Assembly (NCBI GenBank): GCA_903856295.1
Contig: CAIOBP010000252.1
Span: forward strand, 1-39,314
DNA: 39,314 nt
Direction: 5' to 3'
DNA from: an uncultured Rhodospirillales bacterium
GTDB lineage: Bacteria > Pseudomonadota > Alphaproteobacteria > Azospirillales > Azospirillaceae
Shown here: one piece after another, positions 1-6,926 of the stretch
Position numbering within the stretch: position 1 is the first letter of the stretch
Layout of the letters: the number at the start of each line of letters is the position of its first letter
The notes under the pieces: generated by a model
Seen by the model: only the letters and a program-made list of their open reading frames with translations
The model's database searches: none
What the model was told of the DNA's origin: nothing
Position numbers and translations under genes: made by a program

Positions 1-206
1 CCGACCACCGTGAGAGGGGTGGCGGCGGCGATGATCTCCTTGGTCACCGGGGTCTTGGAGCGGATGGCCACGCCAGCGGCATTGCCGATGATCGCCGGGA
101 GTTCATCGGGCTTGAGCTTGGTGTTGACGTCGACCTCGACGCCGCGTTCCTTGAAAATCTCAACCGCGCGCGGGCTGAGGCTGTCGGAAATCAGAACCTT
201 CGGCAT
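1..206 (-). CDS. serA: D-3-phosphoglycerate dehydrogenase, N-terminal part (cut by window edge)
   Basis: Only the first 68 codons are present; the gene continues past the left edge. The translation begins MPKVLISDSLSPRAVEIFKE and continues with the typical SerA N-terminal substrate-binding fold (GVEVDVNTKL, then VAIRSKTPVTKE). The family oxidises 3-phosphoglycerate to 3-phosphohydroxypyruvate with NAD, the first step of serine synthesis in the cytoplasm. The ATG at 206 has a GAGGGGA ribosome site about 10 bases upstream. It lies 79 bases after serC on the same strand, so the two are probably co-transcribed. The gap contains a 16-base GC palindrome (241-256) that could slow or partly terminate transcription. 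Identity is fairly sure from the N-terminus and the serC neighbour, but the NAD-binding domain is not visible here. Confidence 0.9.
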   Translation of the reverse strand, partial: MPKVLISDSLSPRAVEIFKERGVEVDVNTKLKPDELPAIIGNAAGVAIRSKTPVTKEIIAAATPLTVV

Positions 207-285
207 GTCTCGGGAATCCCCTCAAGGCCCCTCGCGCCCTCCGCCGCGCGCGGCGGGGGAGGGGGGAGGCACAGGTGTTGTTTTC

Positions 286-1422
286 TTACTTGGTGGCTTC
301 GGCGTAGGCCCAGTCGAGCCAGGGCAGCAGCGCCTGGATGTCGCTGGTTTCGACGGTGGCGCCGCCCCAGATGCGCAGGCCGGCGGGGGCATCGCGATAG
401 GAGCCGATGTCGTTGGCCACCCCTTCCTTTTCCAGGAGCGAGGCGATCTTCTTGGCCACATCGGCCTGGGCCTCAGGGGCCACCTTGGGATCGACGATCT
501 TCAGGCAGATCGAGGTGCAGGACCGGGTCGCCGGGTCCTTGGCCAGGAAGCCGGCCCAGGAACTCTTGGCCTGCCAGTCGGCGATCGCCTTGAGATTGGC
601 TTCCGAGCGCGCGACCATGCCGGCCAGTCCGCCCACCGACTGCGCCCATTTCAGGCCGTCGATGGCGTCTTCGACCGCGAGCATCGAGGGGGTGTTGATG
701 GTCTCCCCTTTGAAGATGCCCTCGTTGATCTTGCCGTCCTTGGTCATGCGGTAGAGCTTGGGCAGCGGCCACGCCGGCTTGTAACTCTCCAGACGCTCGA
801 CCGCGCGCGGGCTGAGCACCAGCATGCCGTGGGCGCCTTCGCCGCCCAGCACCTTCTGCCACGACCAAGTGCAGACGTCGATCTTCGACCACGGGATGTC
901 CATGGCGAACACCGCCGAGGTGGCGTCGCAAATGGTCAGGCCCTGACGGTCGGAAGCGATCCAGTCGCCGCCCGGTACGCGCACGCCCGAGGTGGTGCCG
1001 TTCCAGGTGAAGACCACGTCGTTTGCGAAGTCGGCCTGGCTCAGGTCGGGCAGTTCGCCATAGCCGGCGGTGAAGGCGCGGGTGTTCGGCAGTTTGAGCT
1101 GCTTGGTGACATCGGTGACCCAGTCCTTGCCGAAGGCTTCCCAGGCCAGCAGATCGACCGGGCGGGCACCGAGCAGAGTCCAGAGCGCCATTTCGACGGC
1201 GCCGGTGTCGGAGCCGGCGACGATGCCGAGCCGGTAGCCCTCGGGCAGACCAAGCACGGAGCGGGAAAGATCGATGACCTCCTGGAGCTTGGCCTTGCCG
1301 ATCTTGGCCCGGTGAGAGCGGCCGAGCGCGGCCTTCTCAAGGGCGGATAGCGACCAGCCGGGACGCTTGGCGCAGGGACCAGAGGAGAAATTAGGGTTGT
1401 TTGGCCGGATTGTCGGCTTCAT
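286..1422 (-). CDS. serC: Phosphoserine aminotransferase
   Basis: This 378-residue protein matches the alphaproteobacterial form of SerC, a PLP-dependent class V aminotransferase that converts 3-phosphohydroxypyruvate and glutamate to phosphoserine and 2-oxoglutarate. The N-terminus [15 protein letters not shown] and the segment [25 protein letters not shown] are typical. The PLP lysine is Lys190 in [14 protein letters not shown], and the cofactor aspartate is in [11 protein letters not shown] at about residue 166. The ATG at 1422 follows a GGAAGGGA ribosome site, and that site lies at the end of a predicted leader structure. SerA follows downstream on the same strand, giving the order serC-serA. 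The enzyme may also serve pyridoxal phosphate synthesis (4-phosphohydroxythreonine), as known for SerC in other bacteria; this is inferred. Confidence 0.96.
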   Translation of the reverse strand: MKPTIRPNNPNFSSGPCAKRPGWSLSALEKAALGRSHRAKIGKAKLQEVIDLSRSVLGLPEGYRLGIVAGSDTGAVEMALWTLLGARPVDLLAWEAFGKDWVTDVTKQLKLPNTRAFTAGYGELPDLSQADFANDVVFTWNGTTSGVRVPGGDWIASDRQGLTICDATSAVFAMDIPWSKIDVCTWSWQKVLGGEGAHGMLVLSPRAVERLESYKPAWPLPKLYRMTKDGKINEGIFKGETINTPSMLAVEDAIDGLKWAQSVGGLAGMVARSEANLKAIADWQAKSSWAGFLAKDPATRSCTSICLKIVDPKVAPEAQADVAKKIASLLEKEGVANDIGSYRDAPAGLRIWGGATVETSDIQALLPWLDWAYAEATK

Positions 1423-1520
1423 CTGAAACTATCCCTTCCAGAATAGAGCGCCCCGGCGGGGGGGCGTGGCCCGCCGCGGACCCTACTCACTCGGAAGCCG
1501 CCGGTCAACCGGTTCCGATT
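1423..1520 (-). promoter_or_regulatory. Candidate serC leader RNA upstream of serC
   Basis: Read on the minus strand, three consecutive hairpins precede the serC ribosome site. The first is GGAA-CCGG-TTGA-CCGG-(CGGC)-TTCC at 1493-1516. The second pairs GGTCC with GGGCC across 1468-1482, with one G-U pair that exists only in RNA from the minus strand. The third is CGCCCC/GGGGCG at 1449-1466 and sits just before the ribosome site GGAAGGGA. Rfam describes a serC leader motif upstream of serC-serA operons in alphaproteobacteria whose last stem is close to or overlaps the ribosome site, which matches this position and architecture. The match to the family is from memory and was not scored. Confidence 0.6.
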
Positions 1521-1578
1521 TCCAAAGCCGGGCGGCCTTTGGCGGGGACAGGCTCAGGCTCAGGCCTGTTTCCCGGTG
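1521..1578 (-). repeat. Hairpin repeat after the chemoreceptor gene (copy 1)
   Basis: Read on the minus strand this is CCGCCAAAGGCCGCCCGG followed by CTTTGGAAATCGG, a degenerate copy of the module also seen at 10243-10366, 29014-29070 and 34368-34437. The hairpin core is at 1522-1542. It directly follows the stop codon of the minus-strand chemoreceptor gene and precedes the serC leader, so it is placed to act as that gene's terminator. Unlike the other copies its stem is imperfect (six pairs plus a bulge), and the preceding GC hairpin is reduced to repeats of GGCTCA. Confidence 0.6.
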
Positions 1579-1581
1579 TGT

Positions 1582-3909
1582 TTATCCGGCGCGTCGCTTC
1601 GGCTTGCCTTGCCCAAGCTGCTCCAGCACGCTGGTCATCAGGGTCAGGTGCGCGGTGTCCATGGGGAATTGCAGGCGGGTGCCGTGATCGGTCAGGCCGG
1701 CGATGCGCGCCTTGACCGGCTTGGCGACGCCTTCCAGAGACAGCTCAACCTGGGTTCCGAGCGGCTGGTCGATGCGGGTGTTGAGCCAGGCGCCGCCGAT
1801 GGAAATCTGGCTGGCCCGGGTGGCCACCTTGTTGCCGCCGATGTTGACATGGGCCGGGGCATCCACCGAAAGGCGATGGAACTCGTGCTTGGAGCCGGCG
1901 CCCTTGATCGCCGACAGGAAGTCCTTGACCTCGACGCTGAGTTTCTCGGATTGCCCGGCCATGGTGTCGGAGGCGGCGCGGACGTTGGCCGAGGCCGTGA
2001 TGGTCTGGTCGGCGGCGCTCCGGACCAGACTGATGCTTTGGGCGATTTCATCGGCGCTGGAGGAAACGAACTGGACATTGCGGGCGATTTCGTCGGTGGC
2101 GCTCTGCTGCTCGGTGATCGCCGCGGCGATTTCGTTGGTCGATTCGTGAATGTGGGTGATGGTCTTGCCGATCGCCTGCACGGACTCGACGGTGCTCGAG
2201 ATCGAATCCTGGATGCCGGTGATTTGTTGCGAGATATCGACGGTGGCCTTCTGGGTTTGCTGGGACAGCGACTTGACCTCGGAGGCCACCACCGCGAAGC
2301 CTTTGCCCATCTCACCGGCCCGGGCCGCCTCGATGGTGGCGTTGAGCGCCAGCAGATTGGTCTGGCTGGCGATGTTCGAGATGATGCCGATGATGTTGCC
2401 GATGCGCTCGGAGGCTTCGCGCAGCATTTCGACCTTGGCGATCACCTGCTTGGATTGTTCCGCCCCCTCGGCGGCAATATCGCTGGAGTTGTGGACCAAA
2501 TGGCTGATTTCGCCGATGGCGGCGGTGAGTTCCTGGGAGGCCGAAGCCACCGACTGGGCGTTTTCGCTGGTTTGGCCGATGGCGCGGGTGACGATGTCGA
2601 CCTGGGTGTTGGTTTCGGTCGACGCCTCGTTCATCGAGCGGGCGGTGGCGGCCATGGCCCCGGAGGCTTCCGACAGGCTGCCGAATACGCCCGAGACGCT
2701 GGAGCCGAACATGTCGATCAGCTCCTCGGATTCCTCCTGGCGGCGGCGCTTGGCTCGTTCCTCTGCTTCCTGGACCTGTTTGAGGCGCTCGTTCTCGATG
2801 GCGCTGTCCTTGAACACCTGAACCGCGCGGGCCATGTCGCCGATCTCATCGAGATTTTCGAGGGCGGGCACCTCGATGGCATGGTCGCCGGCGGCCAGGG
2901 TGGTCATGGTCTTGGTCATGCGGATGATCGGGCGCGAGATGCCGGCGCCGATCAGCCAGGCGATCAGGAAGCCACCGATGAAGACCACCGTCGAAAGAAT
3001 GACGGTGGTCTGGATGGTCGCGTCGATTCTGCTATCGACCTCCTGGTCCAACTTGGTCAGGCCGTTGCCGATGTCGGTGGTCAGGCTCGTGCTTTTCTTC
3101 TTGAGAGCTTCAGCCTGTTCGGCCAGTGTCTTGTTGGATATTTCATGATAGCTGTTGATGTAGCCGATCTGCTTTTCAAAGGTTGCGGACAATTCCAATA
3201 CCCGCTGCTGAACCTTGTCGATGCGGGTGCGCAGGGTCGGGTCGTCGACGCGGAGGAGGATGTCGGCGATCGACTTTTTCAGCCGCGCCATTTCCTCCTT
3301 GGCCTTGGCGGCGTCGTCGGCGTTGCCGCTGTTCTCAAACCGTCCGGCGTTGTAACGCAAGGCCCAGATCGCTTCCCGGGCCAGGCCGAGATAGTAGGCC
3401 AGCTCGAATTTTTCCGCCTGGGTGGCGGCGTCCATGGCGCGGGTGAGGTTGATCGCCGCCGACTCGGTATTCGGGGTGAAGCCGGTTTCGGTGATCCAGT
3501 CGCGCGCTTCGCGGATTTCCACCGCCTTGTGGGCGGTGGCGAAGTAGGTCTCGGTCAGCTTGCGCAGGTCGGCGTTCTGCTCGCGCAAGTTCGGCTCTTT
3601 CAGCGTGCGGTCCAGGGTGTCGAACGACCCCTTGATGACGCCGACCAGTTCCTCGGCCCGCTTGAATTCGGGCAGGCTGCCGGTCGTCAGGTAGATGTAG
3701 ATGTTCCGGCGCAGGCCGACGAGATTGCGCTCGATTCGCTGCACCTCCAGGGCATCGGCGGCATAGGCGACGTAATTGCTCTGAAACTCGGCGATGACGG
3801 TCAGGCTCCGGTACGAGATGACGGCCAGAATTCCCAACATCAACAGAATGATGGCGAAGCCGCCATAAATTCTCGTGCCGATGTAGATGCGGTTCAGCCA
3901 AGCGGTCAT
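1582..3909 (-). CDS. Methyl-accepting chemotaxis protein with PilZ-like C-terminal domain
   Basis: This is a 775-residue transmembrane chemoreceptor. A first membrane segment near residues 12-33 precedes a long, mostly helical periplasmic domain. A second segment near 305-330 leads to a HAMP domain ([19 protein letters not shown]). The signalling tip carries the canonical hairpin ([22 protein letters not shown], then [18 protein letters not shown]) that contacts CheA and CheW. Residues 675-752 resemble PilZ but are degenerate: the RxxxR motif is not evident and the D/NxSxxG motif reads QISIGG (Gln701). Azospirillum Tlp1 is a known receptor with a functional C-terminal PilZ; here c-di-GMP binding is doubtful. 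The ATG at 3909 is chosen because GAGGA lies 8 bases upstream; a TTG at 3924 would overlap the preceding stop. It follows the sensor kinase by 11 bases, suggesting co-expression. No CheR-docking pentapeptide is seen. Confidence 0.93.
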   Translation of the reverse strand: MTAWLNRIYIGTRIYGGFAIILLMLGILAVISYRSLTVIAEFQSNYVAYAADALEVQRIERNLVGLRRNIYIYLTTGSLPEFKRAEELVGVIKGSFDTLDRTLKEPNLREQNADLRKLTETYFATAHKAVEIREARDWITETGFTPNTESAAINLTRAMDAATQAEKFELAYYLGLAREAIWALRYNAGRFENSGNADDAAKAKEEMARLKKSIADILLRVDDPTLRTRIDKVQQRVLELSATFEKQIGYINSYHEISNKTLAEQAEALKKKSTSLTTDIGNGLTKLDQEVDSRIDATIQTTVILSTVVFIGGFLIAWLIGAGISRPIIRMTKTMTTLAAGDHAIEVPALENLDEIGDMARAVQVFKDSAIENERLKQVQEAEERAKRRRQEESEELIDMFGSSVSGVFGSLSEASGAMAATARSMNEASTETNTQVDIVTRAIGQTSENAQSVASASQELTAAIGEISHLVHNSSDIAAEGAEQSKQVIAKVEMLREASERIGNIIGIISNIASQTNLLALNATIEAARAGEMGKGFAVVASEVKSLSQQTQKATVDISQQITGIQDSISSTVESVQAIGKTITHIHESTNEIAAAITEQQSATDEIARNVQFVSSSADEIAQSISLVRSAADQTITASANVRAASDTMAGQSEKLSVEVKDFLSAIKGAGSKHEFHRLSVDAPAHVNIGGNKVATRASQISIGGAWLNTRIDQPLGTQVELSLEGVAKPVKARIAGLTDHGTRLQFPMDTAHLTLMTSVLEQLGQGKPKRRAG

Positions 3910-3920
3910 CGCGGGAGTCC

Positions 3921-5459
3921 TCAAGTGGAGGGGGGGGAAGACTGAGGAATGTGCAGCGTGAAGCGGGCGCCCCGGCCGGGCGTGCTGGTGGCGGAGATCG
4001 TGCCGCGCCAGTTCTGGAGAATGCCGTAAACCACGGACAGCCCGAGACCGGTGCCCTGGCCCAGCGGTTTGGTGGTGAAGAACGGCTCGAACAGGCGGGT
4101 GAGCACGGTTTCGTCCATGCCCGGTCCGTTGTCGCTGACCGTGATCACGCAGTAATTGCCGCCCTCGACTCCGAGCCGCGACGCCCGGTAGGGCGTGATG
4201 TGGGACAGGGAGGCCTCGACGGCGATTTCTCCCCGGCCCTGCATGGCCTGGGCGGCGTTGGTGAGCAGGTTGGTCATGATCTGGGTCATTTCGACGGCGT
4301 TGATCCGGCCGGTGCCGAGCGTGCCGTCGAGTCCGGATACCGAAACGGAAACCGTGGCCGGCAGCAGATCCCGCACGAACTCGACAGCCTCCGAGATCGT
4401 GGTCGCGAACTCCCGTTCGGAGGCGACGTCGGCGTCGGTATGGGAAAAGCGCAGGACGTTGCGCACGATGTCGCGGGCCTGCTCGGCGCTGAAGATCACC
4501 TTGGCGAGTCGTTTGGCGGCGCTCTCGTGCCGGGGGGCGATCTCGGACTGAACCAGTTCGGTGTAACTCAGGATCGGTTGCAGCAGGTTGTTGATTTCGT
4601 GGGCGACGCCGCCGGCAAGCTGGCCCAGGGCCTGCAAGCGCTGGCGGCGCTGGAATTCCTGCTGCTGGGCGCGCTTCTCGGTGATGTCGTTCTGAACGCC
4701 GATGTAGGCGATGATGCGGCCGCCGCGCACCAGCGGCGCGATCATCAGGGCGTTCCAGAACTGCGTGCCATCCTTGCGGTAATTGAGGATCTCAACGTCG
4801 CAAAACAGGCCGGCCTTGAGGCAGTCCGCGATTCGGCGGGTGGTGGCGGGATCGGTCTCGGGGCCCTCGAGAAAGTCGTAATTGCGCTCGATCGCCTCAT
4901 GCAGGGCGTAGCCGGTGATGCGGCTGAACGATTTGTTGACGTAGATCAGGGGCATGCCGGGACGCAGGGCGTCGGCGATCAGAATGCTGACCGGGCAGGA
5001 CTCGATGGTCGCCACCAGCAACTCGCTTTGGGCGATGCTGTCGCGCCACGCCAGTTCGCGCTGAAAGCTCTCGGTGACGTTGGTGCCCAACCCCCGGAAG
5101 CCGAGAAAGCCGCCATCGGCGTCGAAGCGCGGCTTGCCGCTGAGTCGCGCCACGATGGTGCGGTCGGGCGAGGCGACCAGACTGCACACCCGGCCGGAAA
5201 AGGGGTGCCGGAGCGCGAGTGCGTCCTCGATCTGGCTGTGATCGTCGCTGCTGCTGGCGGGGGGAGGGGTCAGAACGTCCGCGAAGAGTCGCCCGAGCAG
5301 ATCGCCGCGCCCCGCGCCGGCCAGCGGCTCATAGCGCTCCGACAGGAAGGTCAGATGGCCATCGCGACCGGTTTCCCACATCCATTCCTGGGAGAAATCG
5401 GAGACATCGAGCAGGCCGGCCAAATCAATACCCGACTCGGACTGGTCTCGAATATTCAT
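3921..5459 (-). CDS. PAS/LOV-like sensor histidine kinase lacking the LOV cysteine
   Basis: This 512-residue protein has no membrane segment and should be cytoplasmic. Residues about 20-135 form a first PAS-like domain. Residues about 145-262 form a second PAS domain very close to LOV photoreceptors: [38 protein letters not shown] and [12 protein letters not shown]. The LOV signature NCRFL reads NYDFL, with Tyr194 where the flavin-binding cysteine should be. The kinase core has the phosphoacceptor His287 in [15 protein letters not shown], an N box [11 protein letters not shown]1 SDNGPGM, F box LFEPFFTTK and G2 [12 protein letters not shown]. No receiver domain or cognate regulator is adjacent; the chemoreceptor gene follows 11 bases downstream. 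Flavin binding is possible, but classical cysteinyl-adduct photochemistry is excluded if this reading is right. The ATG at 5459 has a modest GGA ribosome site. Confidence 0.9.
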   Translation of the reverse strand: MNIRDQSESGIDLAGLLDVSDFSQEWMWETGRDGHLTFLSERYEPLAGAGRGDLLGRLFADVLTPPPASSSDDHSQIEDALALRHPFSGRVCSLVASPDRTIVARLSGKPRFDADGGFLGFRGLGTNVTESFQRELAWRDSIAQSELLVATIESCPVSILIADALRPGMPLIYVNKSFSRITGYALHEAIERNYDFLEGPETDPATTRRIADCLKAGLFCDVEILNYRKDGTQFWNALMIAPLVRGGRIIAYIGVQNDITEKRAQQQEFQRRQRLQALGQLAGGVAHEINNLLQPILSYTELVQSEIAPRHESAAKRLAKVIFSAEQARDIVRNVLRFSHTDADVASEREFATTISEAVEFVRDLLPATVSVSVSGLDGTLGTGRINAVEMTQIMTNLLTNAAQAMQGRGEIAVEASLSHITPYRASRLGVEGGNYCVITVSDNGPGMDETVLTRLFEPFFTTKPLGQGTGLGLSVVYGILQNWRGTISATSTPGRGARFTLHIPQSSPPST

Positions 5460-5522
5460 AGTGGGTCCGTTCGCATCTGCGAAATGAAGGTCTGCCGCAT
5501 CGACTCGCCGCGACTTGATCTA

Positions 5523-5550
5523 TTTATATGACGTGATGATGACAGAGCAA
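5523..5550 (-). promoter_or_regulatory. Sigma-70-like promoter for the kinase-chemoreceptor pair
   Basis: On the minus strand TTGCTC (5550-5545) and TATAAA (5528-5523) are separated by 16 bases, about 65 bases upstream of the kinase ATG. The surrounding stretch, roughly 5520-5575, is clearly AT-richer than the rest of the window, as expected for a promoter. No operator palindrome stands out. Confidence 0.45.
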
Positions 5551-5634
5551 TTTTCAAATTCCAAGCGTCATTTCGGCGCAGGCGCGATGTGCTCAATAGG
5601 TATCGGGGGAATTCCTTACTTGAAAGCCATCCGA

Positions 5635-5823
5635 TTATAAATTCAACGAGCGGCCGTAGGAGGCGGCGATTCGAGCCGCCTGGGTGGTGAGGTATCCGAG
5701 GGCGCGGGCGGTTTCATATACGGCGCGTTCAGCGGCGTCGGCCGCGATGTCGTCATGCAACCGGGAGCCGAAAAGCGCCGGCCGGTCGTCGTGGCAGAGG
5801 CGGATGCCTTGGTGAATGCTCAT
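5635..5823 (-). CDS. Small unknown protein, 62 residues
   Basis: I do not recognise a family. The ORF starts with ATG at 5823 preceded by AGGGGAGA about 6 bases upstream, a good ribosome site. The protein is mixed-charge and helical-looking, rich in alanine and arginine in its second half (ADAAERAVYETARALGYLTT, then QAARIAASYGRSLNL), with no membrane segment or cysteine motif. It sits between the kinase promoter and the cold-shock gene, all on the same strand. The strong ribosome site and plausible composition favour a real gene, but a 62-codon ORF in GC-rich DNA can arise by chance. Confidence 0.45.
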   Translation of the reverse strand: MSIHQGIRLCHDDRPALFGSRLHDDIAADAAERAVYETARALGYLTTQAARIAASYGRSLNL

Positions 5824-6155
5824 GCTGGTCTCCCCTGTTTCGCCGGAGATCGCGCCGTTTGCTTCCGCTGGGGGGAAATATGCCGGGCAGAGATTGCCGG
5901 GTGTTCGCTGCGGAGGAAACCGGCGCCTGGACCTTCGCGCTGCCGGTGTTCATTAGGCGTGCCGGGGCGCGAAGGATACCGACAGGGGGTGCATTTTCCG
6001 GACCAGCGCGGACTGGGTCCGGCGTGCTCCGCAGCCCGACAGGCGCGCCGGGGCGCCGTGGTTGCCCCGGGTGCGGCAATTTGCCGCCCGGGGCGTCACG
6101 GCACTTTGCCGCCTGGGGCGGTTGGGGCGTTGCCGCAGGTCAAGCCGGTCAAGCC
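5824..6155. other. Intergenic stretch without a recognisable gene
   Basis: No convincing coding region was found on either strand. Overlapping ORFs here lack ribosome sites and have arginine/proline-rich compositions typical of GC-rich shadow frames. The stretch contains short irregular repeats of GGGGCGTTGCC- and TTTGCCGCC-like words near 6060-6140. It probably holds the upstream region of the 62-residue ORF. Confidence 0.5.
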
Positions 6156-6197
6156 AAAAACCCCGCTCCGATTCGCGCACGAATCGGAGCGGGGTTT
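6156..6197 (-). terminator. Strong intrinsic terminator of the cold-shock gene
   Basis: A perfect 18-base inverted repeat (AAACCCCGCTCCGATTCG at 6158-6175 and its complement at 6180-6197, loop of 4) is followed on the minus strand by a T run (6160-6156). It lies 25 bases after the stop codon of the cold-shock gene, exactly where a rho-independent terminator is expected. Confidence 0.9.
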
Positions 6198-6221
6198 GGG
6201 TCTCGCGGGCCCGGCGGAGGT

Positions 6222-6818
6222 TTAGAGAACCTCGACGCGAACCGCTTCCGGTCCCTTCTGGCCCTGACGAACGGTCAGGCGCACCGGCTCGCCATCGGCG
6301 AGGGCGTGCAGTCCGGACCGCTCAAGGGCGCTGCGATGGACGAACACGTCCTTGCCGCCACCCTGGGGGGCCACGAAGCCGAAGCCCTTGTCGGCATTGA
6401 ACCATTTGACGGTGCCGTCAATGGTGTCGCCGCCCTGGTCGTCGTCATGACCGCCCCAGCCGCCGCCGCTCCGGGCGCCGCCGCCGCCGCGCGGGCTGTG
6501 CCCGAAGTCGCTGCGGGGAGCGGAACGCTGCGGACGGCCACCGCCGGAGCTGGCGGTCGAGGTGTCGACCGAGCTGATGGCCGCGACCTGCGGACCCTTG
6601 GGGCCGCTGGACAGATCGCAGATGATGGTGGCGCCTTCCGGCAGCGCATCATGGCCGGCGGCCTGGACCGCCGAGATGTGCAGGAAGGCGTCGGGTGATC
6701 CGTCCTCCGGCGTCACGAAGCCGAAGCCCTTGGTCGGATTGAACCATTTTACCGTGGCGCGCGCGCCGCTCTGGGTGATCGCGGGCGCAGAGAAGGAACG
6801 GGGAGAGCGGTCGTACAT
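6222..6818 (-). CDS. Double cold-shock-domain protein
   Basis: This 198-residue protein carries two complete cold-shock domains. The first is residues 20-84 (TVKWFNPTKGFGFVTPEDG, DAFLHIS) and the second 133-198 (TVKWFNADKGFGFVAPQGGG, DVFVHRSAL). Each has its RNP1 (KGFGF) and RNP2 nucleic-acid-binding motifs. The linker, residues 85-132, is rich in Gly, Ser and Arg and probably disordered. Cold-shock proteins bind single-stranded RNA or DNA and act as RNA chaperones; two-domain versions are common in alphaproteobacteria. The ATG at 6818 (MYDRSPRS) is chosen over the in-frame ATG at 6881, which would add 21 residues of unlikely sequence. A leader of about 100 bases separates it from the acetyltransferase gene, with a possible promoter TTGCAT-18-TGCTAC. 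A strong terminator follows. Confidence 0.92.
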   Translation of the reverse strand: MYDRSPRSFSAPAITQSGARATVKWFNPTKGFGFVTPEDGSPDAFLHISAVQAAGHDALPEGATIICDLSSGPKGPQVAAISSVDTSTASSGGGRPQRSAPRSDFGHSPRGGGGARSGGGWGGHDDDQGGDTIDGTVKWFNADKGFGFVAPQGGGKDVFVHRSALERSGLHALADGEPVRLTVRQGQKGPEAVRVEVL

Positions 6819-6926
6819 GTAATGTCTCGTCGAGTGGAAAGAACTGTGGGCGTAGCATGGCCTAACGGGCGCAATATGCAAGGACAGATTAATGCCTCAG
6901 CCGAAAGATATAATTTTTTGTGTCCG

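Noticed and set aside
3910-3924. TTG start at 3924 for the chemoreceptor
   Set aside because: It overlaps the kinase stop and has no better ribosome site; the ATG at 3909 has GAGGA at the right spacing.
1576-3945. A 789-codon plus-strand open frame opposite the chemoreceptor gene
   Set aside because: It is an antisense shadow: the minus strand encodes an unmistakable MCP over the same bases, and the plus frame is Gly/Asp/Val-rich without any domain.
5859-6698. A plus-strand open frame covering the region before and through the cold-shock gene
   Set aside because: It has no ribosome site or domain, crosses the strong terminator and lies antisense to the double cold-shock-domain gene.
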